Positions 25,056 to 37,048 of a DNA stretch of 64,000 nt are shown in pieces. Every line of letters starts with the position of its first letter. The first letter of the stretch is position 1. The notes beneath the pieces are model-generated. The model searched no databases, was not told where the DNA came from, and saw nothing but the letters and a program-made list of their open reading frames with translations. Position numbers and translations under genes: made by a program. Source of the DNA: Patiria pectinifera (taxonomy: Eukaryota > Echinodermata > Asteroidea > Valvatida > Asterinidae); assembly GCA_029964075.1 (NCBI GenBank), contig CM057142.1, forward strand, positions 36,334,392 through 36,398,391, read 5' to 3'.

Positions 25056-26003
25056 AATCCCGGGACATACCGTTATTTCGTTCTACCGGTTTTTATTTCC
25101 TCAAAACAAAAACAGTAAACGAACTATTGACCGTTTGGTCGTTTTAGAGTTTTGTAAAACGGTCAAACGGTATTAAGTTAAATACGGTTTCTCTGTTTTA
25201 TAAGTTTGATAAAATTCATTACAGCATATGATTTTTGTTTAACAGCTTTACACACATAACTTTGAAAAACAGCAAAACGGTCAGTATTGAATACAGAGTC
25301 TTTTTTACAGACTGTTTTTTTTTTATTTCAGTGTCGTATTGAACAGGTGCATTTTGTGGTGGTGGGCAAGAGGGGTGGAGGGGGACCATGCTTTACATGA
25401 AAAAGTGTTACCTCGGCATAATGCGTGGTGTGATTCGTGGCGTGACCCTGACCCCCTTCTCAAGCGATTCAGTTGGTGGGGCTTAAGAGTTGCAAGCAAA
25501 CATGGCGCTGGAAAACTTCAAGGAGAACATTACTTTTTACAATGGATACAGGATGGTAATACGTTTGAAGAAGTTGCAGATATTTGAAGGAAATTGGAGT
25601 TCGGTGCGGCTCTTCAATAGCCAGTTCGAAAACTATGTCGTGAGAACGAAATGTAAGGAGGGCAATTTGGGTCCCAGGAAATGACTCAATCCCAAGGACG
25701 CATTGACATTCCTAGATGCATTGCTTAATTGCCGAACCTAAATCAAAAAAATGGTCGACAGGACTATTGCTTTTTTTTCATTGTCATGTTCTTGTAAAAC
25801 AACACTCTGAAATGAAGCAACTAACCGTTTATCGCTTTTAACAATTAAGAAAAACAACAAAAAGTCATTGTTTTTTGTGACCTAATACCGTTTGACCGTT
25901 TTACAAAACTGTAAAACGAAAAAACGGTCAACGGTGCGTTTACTGTTTTTGTTTTTGAGGAAATCCAAAACGGTAAAACGAAATAACGGTATGTCCCGGG
26001 ATT
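25056..26003. mobile_element. Inverted-repeat element, ~120-bp termini, 0.95 kb
   Basis: The left terminus (25056-25177, starting aatcccgggacataccgtta) is inverted at 25880-26003 (ending taacggtatgtcccgggatt). Both arms are full of aaaacggt/accgtttt units. The middle (25200-25870) has no recognisable protein. It is probably a non-autonomous DNA transposon. Confidence 0.75.
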
Positions 26004-26013
26004 TGTAACCCTT

Positions 26014-26470
26014 GTACATGGGGAAAATGACCTCATAAGGGTACTCCCCCAGACTTGACCATTACGTCAGTCCATGGTCAGTCTATCTTTATTCAGAAAT
26101 GATGTCATATAAGTTATGTTTTCCTTGCATGACATCATCTTCTATTTTCACTCAAAGTTGCCCCTCGGAAATGTATAAAAGGTCTACGTTATCCCACTTC
26201 GTTCAACTCTTCAGAACCTCTGTCTTCTGTTTTCTGTCTCCAACTTCTGTATTCTAGTACCCAGCCATACCCATAATCTGATTCAGCCGTATGGTCTGAG
26301 GTTATAGTTCTGTATATACACAATACCGGTAGAATATTGAGTTCTTGAAAATAAACCAGTTTTCCATATAGCTGAGCTCATAGTCATAACCAGTGTGTCT
26401 TTGTATAGTCTTCGTAGTCATCGTTCATCCTGCTCTTAGTCACAGCTACCGTATCCTATTCCTAACATAT
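26014..26470 (+). promoter_or_regulatory. Possible solo LTR: TATA box and polyadenylation signal
   Basis: A good TATA box (TATAAAAG, 26174-26181) is followed by a pyrimidine-rich start region and AATAAA at 26349, a spacing typical of an LTR or a short Pol II unit. I cannot define paired ends or a target duplication. Confidence 0.3.
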
Positions 26471-27908
26471 AGTATAGTCAAACATCAAAAAGACTATATC
26501 ACCAAATTCCATATGTTACCATTACCATGCTTTTCTTTTCTTATTCGTTTATGGACCATCGTTTTCATCGTTTGATCTTTCAAATTACGAAGATTTTTAA
26601 ATTCATATAATGTTCCTATTTTCCTCAAAATCTTTGTGACTGTCAAATGTATAGTGTAACAATTTTTTTGATAATTATGAGGGATAGACGATGTAACCAA
26701 ATAATGAAATGAAAAGGGATAAGGATTTCTACGCTTTCACTGTTGATCTTCTCCACTTGAAACTTTGAATGTTTGAACAAAATTACGGGCATTTTATATA
26801 TTGACAGTTTATTCATCTTTTAACTTTGTTTACCGTTCTTTTTGTTCAATTGTTGTCACCTTTTTATTCATCGCTGATTCACCCATCGATCTCTGAGCGT
26901 TCAAGACATATCGGGGCAGTATGTTTGGTAATGGTTGTACCGTCAGGTTAGTCTGAGTATCACCCGTTATCCACTGAGCCAAATCTCCTGTATAACGTCT
27001 GATATATCAAAGCATGCATATTTATGCGATCTCGCACCTCAGCCAATCGGAGTCAACTTTACTAAATCGTGAGGTAATTTTATTCCAAAATCAGGTCTGA
27101 GCGTGTGATTGGCCAATTCGAATGCAGTGTTTGAATACAACCGGGCGCGTATATCGCGTAACATAATATAAAGTGCGTGACCACAGTTGCTGTGTGTAGG
27201 GTGTTTTTTTTTATCTGTGTCTATGACGCGACAACGGTGAATGACTGAAGACCCGATATAGAAAGCGCCCACGGATTGGTCAAAATCTAGAGATCAAGAT
27301 GCGGTTGTCTTGCATAATTAATTAGCGAGTCTGCTCAAACGTTACAGACCATGCCATGGTCTATAACATAACTACCATCAGCTATGATATAACTAAGATT
27401 CGGAATGCGGAAATGCATTTTTGACAAACTGAAAATGAACGCCTGGCCCTTGCTGCTGTGCGACGATAGAATGCTCGGATAGTGAAATTGAATGGTTCTT
27501 TTTGATTGTCTAATGACATTCTGCGTAAATTTTCAATTTCAATCTCAATTGAATGTGCTAGGCATTAAATTGAATGAAAACTTTGTGAAAGTTGCCGGAA
27601 AACGTATTGGCAGGATGACCCATAAAAGTCGCAAATAAACTAAGTTCCCAGACTGTTTAAAAAAAAAAATTACATCACCGGTCGATATTACATACCGGTC
27701 GTATCGTCTCCTTCCCACTCTCCGAGGGCGGTGTATCATGTGAGGCAGTACAACCGAATTCGTCTTCCTTTTGTGCCGCGTAATCGTCAAGTGCAACGTG
27801 TTTTAGTGCTGCAATTGCAAAATTGTGGAAGGTTAATTAGAATTAGGGAGATAAGCAGCGCAGCAGCTAAAATATGGAATTACTCTACAAACTATAGTTT
27901 TTTTCGGC

Positions 27909-28345
27909 CAATTTCCTGAAATGTTTATTTACTTCTGAAAATCGGTCATTCGTTTTCGTCTGAATTTGAATGCACGTCTTTTATCCCATTTCAATTCAAC
28001 GAAATTTCAATCGTTTTCATTGTCCGTGAATTCGGATTTGAGAAACAGACGGCCAATTACGTTACCTGCGCATTCATTTACGCAAGCATTCCTTTTCTAA
28101 ATTGATTTCAGGTACAGCTAATTTGATTGACGGTTAATGAAAAAGAAACCCCTAGTTATATCTGGTGCCGATGGCATTGAACTATAAAAGTGAAATAGAA
28201 TCACTTAATTGATTGAACTGAAGTGGAATCGAATGCTCTGGTAGCGAAAATGAAACGCGTATTTAGAGCGATTCTCAAATTCAGACGAAAATGAATGACA
28301 GATTTTCAGAACTGAATGAACATTTTAGAAAATTGGCCGGCAAAA
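27909..28345. mobile_element. Inverted-repeat MITE-like element, ~80-bp arms
   Basis: The left arm (from cggccaatttcctgaaatg, 27908) is inverted at the right (ending ttttagaaaattggccgg, about 28343). Both arms include tctgaaaatc(g/t)gtcatt and ttttcgtctgaatttg. A diverged partial copy of the right arm lies near 27465-27600. The interior is AT-rich without coding capacity. Confidence 0.65.
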
Positions 28346-29302
28346 TTTATAGTAGGCCTACATCGGATTTGTGAAAATTGACATGCATACACACACGACA
28401 CTTCATCGAACTGTCTTTCAAATAATATCTCAGAAACAAAAACCTTCGACGTTCTTCAAATAATGTCGACCATTTAGCAATTTAACATTGGTACGAAAAT
28501 CGTATATAAAGTTTCTTTCTTTCTCAGTTAAAAAATGATTATCCATATGAACCGGCGGCACTCAGAGGCCTTATGTGATTCGCGTGATTGTGGAACTACG
28601 GTTCTGTCTCCTCGCCCATATCGAAGGCTAACGCCTGCTTCATTTTTTTGTTTTAGTTCAGTACAGCTTGGTGTTTTGGAGACTGGAAAAACAAGTTGAA
28701 AGATAGCAATTGATCAATAAATAATGACATTACAACTGTAAATTCGTTCAATTAATTACCAGTCTTTCGTTATCCATACATGTTTATTTTCTTTTGAACT
28801 CTTTTCTTTTTGTTCGTAACAATTTGGTATGATGATAAAAATAGGAGGGAAAAATCTGAAATCTCAAACAATTTTTGTTTTTTGGGTTTTTTTACATCAT
28901 CCGGGATAATGAGCCCCACTTAGGCCCACGAATACTGCTAGAGACTAAACGAGTTTGAAATTAATGGAAAATAATGTCAGATATATTTTGACTCTAATGC
29001 GGATGCATGTTTATTTTCTTAATAAAATGTAGGTAATCCGAAACGCGTTGTCCGATTGTTGAATAAAGGCTTTTCTCGGCTAATTTCACAACTTGTTTAG
29101 TCAGTAAAACAACTGTACAGCCATCTCGAAAAAAATATAAGTGCATGCAAAGAATGAAATATGAAAAATGTAAAGCGTAAAAATGATAAAATGAATAAAT
29201 GTTGCAAGTGTACAAAGACAGATTTTCCTCTGCAGACCAAGGTGACCGATGTGTTAATTGTCTGATCACTTTGTGGAAATGTCACATACATTTAAAAGTA
29301 AT

Positions 29303-30494
29303 TATGGAGCTCCAAAAGTGGACAGCCCAATTTTCCAATTTTCTGCCAGCAGCATTTTTGGTGGGTTTTTTTTCACGAAAGTCGCGCAACCTTTTTTTAT
29401 ATATCAGTTTTCTGCTGGCAGAACTTTCTAATTTACTTTGACGACTCTTTTGGCGTCCAAAAAGTGGACAACTAAAATTTTCAAAATTCCACTTGCAGAA
29501 ATTTGGGTTGAGCGTTTCGCAAAAATCAAAGTCTCCTATTTTGTGCCAAGCGATATAATTAGTCGAGGACCAAAATTAGACAAATGAAAAAGCCAATTCT
29601 TACTGGAAAAAAACAGTATTTTCTGATTTTTTTTTAAATGTTCCCCAGTCCCAGATTCTTGTTCTCTACATGTTTGCAATGATTGAGCTTGATTGGCATA
29701 TACAAGTGGCTTCATTATGCAACAATCTTTCTCCGATGGAGAACAGAAATTATTCCGGGAAAGTATAATATGGTCATTGATTTATTCATTAAGTTGCGTA
29801 AAACAAGGGGAGGAGCCTTCAAATGGCAACTCTCATAGAAACGGAGTGGTGTAATATTATGTCTCGTCTAAACCACTTTCAAGTTAATAAGTCTACTACC
29901 AGTTTCTGCTTGTAGAACATTGGTGAAGTTCTGGTTTCTGCTAAAACGTTCTACTTTTTTTTTAAATAGGGTATTTGACTTTTTAGTTTGTCAACGTTCG
30001 GTCCACGACCAAATTTCAAAAATTGCAAAATGTGAGATTTTGGATTCAGTTATAGACCCACGTTAAACTCATTTATTTCTGCTAGTGGGAATTTGAGATT
30101 TTTAGTGGACCATTTTTAAAAGTGGACAGCTAAAAATCTCAACATTAGGGGCCCCGAAAGGATCATCAAAGTAAAATCCAGAATTTTGCTGACAGAAAAC
30201 TGACATTTTTGAAAACAGTTTGCGAGACTTCAACAATCAGAAATTTTGCTCACAGAAAATGGGAAAATGAGGTTGTCAACTATTGGGGCATCATACAATT
30301 CTACTCGTGGAAATTTGGGGATTTTTGTTGTTCACTTTTTGGGCGCCGAAAAAGTTGTCAAAGTAAAATCCAAATTTTTGCTGGAGGAAAATTGACATTG
30401 TTTTTATAACACTGAGTTTGCGCGACAATAAAAATCCTAAATTTTTGTTAGCAGAAAATGACAAAGTTGAGATGTCCACTTTTGGGGCTCCATA
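29303..30494. mobile_element. Foldback element, ~190-bp termini, 1.19 kb
   Basis: Left end tatggagctccaaaagtgga (29303) and right end tccacttttggggctccata (ending 30494) are inverted. The similarity runs about 190 bp inward, through motifs such as agttttctgctggcagaa and actttgacgactctttt. The right part also contains an internal direct repeat of the terminal motif (about 30110-30290). TA at each end could be part of the termini or a TA target duplication. No protein is seen. Confidence 0.7.
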
Positions 30495-30707
30495 TATTTG
30501 GAAACATTAAACAAAAACAAAATTGTGTTAACTGCAAATTAGAATCTGGCACTTGTACCAACTCCTTAAAAAAATTGAAATAAAATGAACGTTTTGTCTA
30601 ATTGAACGAACAAGTTGCAAAATCGGGTTGAGAAAATCTTTAGGCCTAGTAGACAGAGGAGAAAGTAGAAACTGTTTTTGTGATCAAAGAGGGGCACAGC
30701 TACTCAC

Positions 30708-30809
30708 CTTCTCCACTTGGTTCCAACGAACCACTTTGAGAAATTTGGAAGTCCTGCCGTGGGGGCCTTTTGGAAATTGCACAAGTAGTCCATTCTCCCG
30801 ACAATAGCG
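30708..30809 (-). CDS. Probable 34-codon exon, possibly the upstream exon of the GTPase gene
   Basis: On the minus strand, gcacgacAG|CGCTATTGT starts and GGAGAAG|GTGAGTAG ends an exon of exactly 102 nt, phase 0 to 0. The peptide (RYCRENGLLVQFPKG at its start, FLKVVRWNQVEK at its end) is basic and Cys-containing with a non-repetitive, protein-like composition. I do not recognise a family. The next minus-strand coding exon is the GTPase exon at 23280, which opens in phase 0 after an acceptor, so joining them is consistent; the intron would be 7.4 kb. The acceptor pyrimidine tract is weak, and an unspliced start (an in-frame ATG near 30827) is an alternative. Confidence 0.42.
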
Positions 30810-31679
30810 CTGTCGTGCAAACAATATTATCATGTCATGAAAAAAACACAAGAAATACAAATATTTAAGATGTTTTTACAGTTGAAAACAGCCTATTGCA
30901 CTATATCGTCTACAGGTTTGCAGCAAGGAAATGGGATTTGAAATTTTAAGCTTTATAAAACTATACGGTAAAATTATTGAGCCTTCTCACAACGGGGTGG
31001 GGGGGCACATTGCGAAGGCCGATTTTCCCAAACAAATTAAGATTATGTTCTCATCTGGTTGTACTGCGATGACCACAAGAGGGTGCTTTACTGTATTTTG
31101 ACAGTATTGGTTAGACACAGTACTTTTTTTACATAATTTCTTCATGTTTCATGCAAACGCTTTCACATTTAGCACAAACATTCTTTGGGACCAACATACA
31201 TCTAACTCAACAATCGTGGGCTTCATACGTTACCACCAAAGGGCGTTGTACCCACTTCTGGTGCAAAATCATCCTTTTTCGTGATTTTGTAACAACTTGG
31301 GATTTTAACCGAATCGACACCAAACAAAGACAATATTGCAGGAAAGGTAAAAATAAACAGCTACTTTTAATGCCAACAACCGTTGTAGTTGGTCGCGCTA
31401 TCATAAATTTAAATCCAAAGTGGATACTTGACAGGTTCGGGCTACAATGCAAATGTCCTGCTGTTCGTACAAAATGCTCCTGCACATGTCTGGGTGCTCT
31501 TGCATGGCTTTACGATACAGGACAGACACACAAAGGGAGAACAAAAGATCCTTTCAGTCCTCGAGTGTTGGGTCTTTTGTTGAAAACGGTCCTCGATCGT
31601 ACGGCTTAGTCTATGGGAGAGTGTTATATTGCAGGGACAAAGATTGCAAAGATTATTGAACGTTATGTTTTTCGAAAAA

Positions 31680-32945
31680 TATGCTCAGTGTGATCGAAAT
31701 GTTAAATGAGAACAGTAGAAGAAATCCTAAACTTCAGGTCAGTGAAACAAATCGCCGTTATTAATGCCGAAACGTCAATACTGGTCACTGGTAAAGCTGA
31801 CCTAAAAGTTGTGAAAAAAATCATCAGAAAAATCCCCGAATCTATTTACCTATCTCAATTTTTAGGAATCCTTACAAGTTTTGATTTCACGAGTAGTTGA
31901 TCACTAATACCATCTAATCATATTCCAATTTTCAGTTAGATCTGTTTTGCAAACGCTTGTGTTACATCACCATATACTACCACCAAGGTAAATTTCGAAT
32001 TTTGGTCCCAACGGTGACGGGCGCGTTATTAGCAAATTCATATGCGTGACTCTGGGCGACTTAGCGTGGGTCTCGGTATCAATCAACTGAAGCCCGCCAA
32101 AAAGGTGAACATTTATTGATTAATAAACTCATGAAGGAGGGGGTCGTGCACACATTTACTGCACACCAAATTAATATATTAATATTTGTGAGGCTTGAAA
32201 AGATTAACATATATTGCAAACACCATTTGCTACAGCTTTGAAAAATGGACGTATACCCGAGCCTATTTTTCTAATTTAAATAAAAAATACTGAACATATC
32301 AAAACGATTTTCAGCATATAGTAGGATCATTACGAGGAAAACAAAATCCAAAGGGGCCTAAAGATACATTATTTACAACGGGAGAAATTGATGTTCAAAA
32401 TGTTTTGCCCGCGAACATCAAAATGTCTGTGTACAGCCATGTTGTTACGGATCGAGGCCTATAGGCGTCGCCGTTGTTAAACAAAGTTAATCCAAACACG
32501 AACTTGGACGCTTTAACAGAGCAGTAAAATGCATGCACCCCGAAATCATTACTGTCTTGTTTCTGAGAAAATATGCTAAGTGTTGTTGAAATGTTGAATT
32601 ATAACGGAAGAAGAAATTCTAACTTCGTGTCAGTGGAAAAACCGCCGTCATCGATGCCGAAATGTCAATACTGGTTACTGGTCAAACTGACCAGAGCTTA
32701 AAGTTGGGAAGAAATCGTTCGAAAAGTCCCCAAATCTATGTATTTATCTCAATTTCTAGGAATCCCCAAGTTGTGTTTTTACGAGTAGTTTAAAACTTAT
32801 ATCATCCAAGTATATTCCGAATTTCAGCTAAATTTCTAGGAATCCCCAAGTTGTGTTTTTACGAGTAGTTTAAAACTTATATCATCCAAGTATATTCCGA
32901 ATTTCAGCTAAATTTGTTGTGGCAAACGCCTGTGTTACACCATTG
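31680..32945. repeat. Two diverged copies of a ~280-bp sequence, ~890 bp apart
   Basis: The segment 31680-31965 (atatgctcagtgtgatcgaa ... caaacgcttgtgttaca) is matched by 32570-32940 (atatgctaagtgttgttgaa ... caaacgcctgtgttaca) at roughly three-quarters identity. The second copy carries an extra internal 80-bp duplication. No protein is evident. Confidence 0.7.
32752..32911. repeat. Perfect 80-bp tandem duplication
   Basis: Bases 32752-32831 are repeated exactly at 32832-32911 (start atttctaggaatccccaagt). The lack of any difference means that the duplication is recent or is an assembly artefact. Confidence 0.9.
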
Positions 32946-33253
32946 AGGAAGGAATTCCTCAATGGTTAAACCTTGAACTATCTTTAAGGACATTTTCGAC
33001 GCGGATTTTCTTTTTTTTTGCCGACCAAACTAACTTGCAACAGTAAAGCTGCTATTTTAACCATTGAGACTCTACAGAATTTATTTCGGACACCAAATTC
33101 ATGGCGAAGTTCAATTAGGCTATGCATAGGGCTACAATCTGCTACGCGTTACAAAATATTACAACATTATAAATTTCAAATGTTTTCACACAAAAAAAAT
33201 AAGCTACATCATATTGATTCCGTTGAGTTTTGTCGTTACAGTCATGAAAATTG

Positions 33254-33597
33254 GGTGCTGTGGTCCAATGGTTACGGTGTTCGACTCGTGCGCCGCGGTA
33301 CGGTACACGGGTTCGAATCCTGACGGGGAGCATGGTGCTTGCGCTCTTGGGCAAGGCACTTAATAATCGTTATTGCTTTGTCCTTCGGATGGGACGTAAA
33401 GCCGTAGGTCCCGTGTGTTGTGTAATGCACGTTAAAGAACCCAGTAACACTTATCGCTTAGAGAAGGGGTTTGCCCCGGTGTTTCTGGCAGTTGCTGCTA
33501 TTATGATGCGCCGCAGTACCTTGTAAACCGGGTGCTATATAATTTCTCATGAGCTTCATATTTCTCATTACTTCCTTTATTTCTCATTACTTCCTTT
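33254..33597 (+). mobile_element. tRNA-derived SINE
   Basis: A tRNA-like head has an A box (TGGTCCAATGG, 33261-33271) and a B box (GGTTCGAATCC, 33310-33320). It is followed by a central body (cttcggatgggacgtaaagc, taatgcacgttaaagaaccc) seen widely in marine invertebrate SINEs, and a tail of repeated atttctcattacttccttt (33560-33597). The tail reaches into the last five codons of the kinase gene on the opposite strand. Confidence 0.8.
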
Positions 33598-34569
33598 TAA
33601 TACTTGTCTTTGAAAAGAGACATAATTACCAGCGCCTATAATACCTAATTGTTGCGCTTTATAAGACTCTGGTGCAATTCTATCAATATCAAAGTCACTG
33701 CATAATGTTATCCTACCTGGTTCAGAGCGGCTCAAAATCTCATCCATTCTGGGCCGCTTTGTGTGGTCATGATCCCAGCATTTCGTTAGGAGGTCACGCA
33801 GGGTCTGAGGGCAATCTGTTGGGATTTCTAGGCGTCTTCGTTGGCCTCCGGTGGCTTGCATAAAATCGAGTGTAGTTTCCCCAGCAAATGGTTCTTTGCC
33901 GGTGAGAAGCTCCCAAACAACGACAGCGTAAGAGAAAACATCGGACTTGTGTGTCACTTTAGCTTTTGTCTGTGGTTGAGAATTATGACGTTCGCCAATG
34001 ACCTCTGGGGCCATCCAAGCCCATGATCCCCTGATGTTTTCTGTAGTGAATGTACTCTCACAATGCCTGGCAGTGCCGAAGTCACAGATCTTCAGCGTGT
34101 CGTCCCTTGTAATGACCATATTCTGTGATTTCACATCCCCATGCTGGTATTTCTGCTGGTGGATGTAATGCAAACCCCGTGCCATCTCAACGGCCCATTT
34201 TATCCAGCGAGGCTTTTTGAAATGGGCCCAATCATCACAATGTTGCTTTATGAGATCGTACACAGATCCTTTTTCAGCAAACTCAGCCACAATGGCGAAT
34301 CCATCAAAAGACAGAGGTGCAACTCCTAAAAACTCGATAATGTTTGGGTGACGTAATTTTTGCAATATCAACGCTTCTTCCCTCTTGAACCTAGCACAGT
34401 TCTTTACAGCTACAGTCCTTCGACCAGAGGGTGATAAATATGTTGCCTTCCAGACCGTATTTTGACTGAAAGGAGTACTTATTTCCGATTCCTTTTCTAG
34501 TTTGTCCAGACTGATCTCATCGAAGTCCTTTTCCTGCCGACACAAAGTGTAAATTTCTTTCATTATTTT
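33577..34569 (-). CDS. Protein kinase catalytic exon (RIPK/MLK/TAK1-like), non-RD, without glycine loop
   Basis: The exon encodes a Ser/Thr-type kinase domain that nearly fills its 328 codons after the ATG at 34563. Present are VAVK with Lys54, an alpha-C Glu (62 or 63), HGDVKSQN at 141-148 (HGD instead of HRD), DFG at 161-163, GSWAWMAPE (179-187) as in MLK/TAK1-type kinases, DVFSYAVVVWELLTG, and a final RPRMDEIL. The glycine-rich loop is missing: ISTPFSQNTVWKA stands where GxGxxG is expected. Upstream, cactcccctgttAG is a good acceptor, so the exon probably starts at 34569 in phase 0. It can receive the exon at 50949-50992. The stop is at 33577 inside a SINE-derived tail. Proposed role: innate immune or stress signalling. 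Catalytic activity is plausible but uncertain. Confidence 0.88.
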   Translation of the reverse strand, partial: KIMKEIYTLCRQEKDFDEISLDKLEKESEISTPFSQNTVWKATYLSPSGRRTVAVKNCARFKREEALILQKLRHPNIIEFLGVAPLSFDGFAIVAEFAEKGSVYDLIKQHCDDWAHFKKPRWIKWAVEMARGLHYIHQQKYQHGDVKSQNMVITRDDTLKICDFGTARHCESTFTTENIRGSWAWMAPEVIGERHNSQPQTKAKVTHKSDVFSYAVVVWELLTGKEPFAGETTLDFMQATGGQRRRLEIPTDCPQTLRDLLTKCWDHDHTKRPRMDEILSRSEPGRITLCSDFDIDRIAPESYKAQQLGIIGAGNYVSFQRQVLKGSNEK

Positions 34570-34672
34570 CTAACAGGGGAGTGACCCCCTTTATGTCATC
34601 TATTCCACTTAACATTAAAGGGTCCAGAGATGATTTGTTTTCTCGGAAACACACTTCAGTCAGTTGCCGTGT

Positions 34673-36052
34673 GTTACAACTGATAATGTAGTAACCAACG
34701 GATAATGTATCACCAACCGATAATGTATCACATATTGACTGATACTGTATCACTAACCGATAATGTAGCAAAAATTGACTGATAGTGTAGTAGAATTTGT
34801 ATCCGATAATGTATCGCGTGTCGACGGATAATGTAACTACAAAATAACCGTATCCGATAATGTATCACCACGGAACGGATACTGTATCAACCGATAAAGT
34901 ACCAACAATCACCCGATAATGTATCAAAAATCAACAGATAATGTATCAGTACGGGGAAAAGGTGTACACAAATGTTTGTTTTATGTCCTATGTATCCCGC
35001 CCCACTTTTTCACCGGGGAAAGGGGTGTGGGCTATTGGATCATCCACCCCCATTATTTTGTATTTAGAGAAAAAAAAGGCAGATTTTGAGGTGTTTTTCA
35101 CACTTTTCAACCGCCGAAATGTATTAAATAGTACTGAAAAAGGGAGAAAAAACACAAAAAGCTTGAAATGTGCGCTGATACATCCGTATCATGAACAGCG
35201 CCCCCAGTGTCATGTGGTCTCCAGCCCCCCCCCCCGCCCCCCTCCGTTTTTTTTATTTTACCATGGAGCTATGGGCTCCGTGCACAAGTGCCCCTTCAAC
35301 GGCCAGAAAAGGAGAGTTGGGGGAGGACCTACACTGGTCCCGGTCCATCCACTGCGTATTTTGAATGATGCAAAGTTATTGGGGAAGGGAATAGTCTGTG
35401 AGACCATCGCAAGTTAAATTGAACGTATGCGCGCGCCGACGTTGCCTGACGCTCATGCGAAGACGCTGCGGCTAATAGCCTTGGCACATTCTGGAAGTGG
35501 CGTTGAACTTTGCGCGCGAACCAGTACAGTGTAGTTCGCACATGCTGTGTCCCGTCCATTGTTCTCCATACATGGTGCTCTCAAAAGTGGTAAAACGCGC
35601 CCTCTTTTGTTGGAGCACGGAGCCCATACGGAGGCCAAGTGTCCGGAGAAAAGAACTTGTCCACATTTCGGCGCGGATGTGCGAATGCAGTTAAAAATAT
35701 TATTAATGATAAACTTTCCCGAGTGGGGACTTATCAAAGCAAAGATACTTATTAGACTTTAATTAATTTGCAATATTTCCACCTTTTCCAAATATACTGA
35801 TACATTATCGGTTGATTTTTGATACTTTATCGGTTGATACAGTATCCGTTCCGTGGTGATACATTATCGGATACAGTTATTTTGTAGTTACATTATCCGT
35901 CGACACGTGATACATTATCGGATACAAATTTTACTACACTATCAGTCAATTTTTGCTACATTATCGGTTAGTGATACAATGTCGGTCAATTTGTGATACA
36001 TTATCGGTTGGTGATACGTTATCCGTTGGTTACTACATTATCAGTTGTAACA
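34673..36052. mobile_element. GATAATGTATC-rich foldback element, copy 1
   Basis: Inverted termini of about 270 bp (34673-34950 and 35790-36052) start gttacaactgataatgtagt and consist of a dozen or more variants of ccgataatgtatca, which look like subterminal binding repeats. The six bases ccgtgt flank both ends (34667-34672, 36053-36058) and may be the target duplication. The ~840-bp interior includes C-rich runs but no recognised protein. It sits in the long kinase intron. A second, inverted copy is at 57051-58805. Confidence 0.85.
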
Positions 36053-37048
36053 CCGTGTCACGCATAGCTGCTCTATTTTCTCGTCCACACAACTGACGGC
36101 AACGCGAGGCCAGCGAACGATGGCCGAAAGAAGGGCTTCAGAAAATTCGCAATTATCATGGCAAACCACAACTGATCCAACAAACAAAGTTGTTTCAGGG
36201 AGTTAAAGACCTACTTCACACATTTTTCAAGGTATTTTTTCTCAAATAAAGGATTTCGATGCATTTGACGATATTATTTCACGGACAAATCGACCAAAAA
36301 AAAGTTCATGACATTTCCGGGGTTTTGTTTTCGAGAACGTTGAAAGTCTCCCAAATATCAATGTACTCAACGGAAAGAATGAACCTTCATTTACAAAAAA
36401 TCCCGTCAACGAATTTTAAAAATTCGATGTACACCTAATGTTTCCAACAACTTCCATTTTTTACAACGCGAAAAGATCGTCGCCATTGTAAAACAGAGAG
36501 CGAGGAACCCAAACACGGTGTGACCTTGTGACCCATACGCCCACTGATTGGTCGAGCTCGCGCTCGAGTATGGCCTGCTTAATATTCATAAGTCATTCAT
36601 CGTCGGCGTATATTTACACGTGTACATTATGTATGTATATTTAACAGTTGTTGACTGATGTGATGTGGGATATGACGTTTTGAACACCCGAGGGACGCAT
36701 AGCGCCCGAGGCGAAGCCGAGGGTGCTATGCGTCCCCGAGGGTGTTCAAAACGTCATATCCCACATCACATCAGTCAACAACTGTTTTGTCATACCTCTG
36801 TCTTGATGATGTGTTTTACTTGTTTTTCTAAGGGAAATTAAGGGTGGCAAACTGAAGGAATCTTTGAAAAATTTTCTTTCAACATATATAGATATAGGGG
36901 CATTAAAACAAGCTTAAGTTCAGGGAAATTTGGGGTAAAGGTTTTACAAGTTTAATAAAAAAAAATCTTATCCCCTGGCATATTTTATAGTGGTAGGGAC
37001 AATGAATAAAAACCTGGTTTGTAGTGTCAACGATGCAGACCCTTAAAA

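Noticed and set aside
31151-31609. 152-codon plus-strand open frame
   Set aside because: It has Cys and basic clusters but no recognisable domain, no splice or promoter context, and a 92-codon open frame on the other strand; chance openness is more likely.
34941-35417. 158-codon frame inside foldback copy 1
   Set aside because: It starts in the terminal repeats and runs through C-rich low-complexity DNA; the homologous part of copy 2 does not keep the frame.
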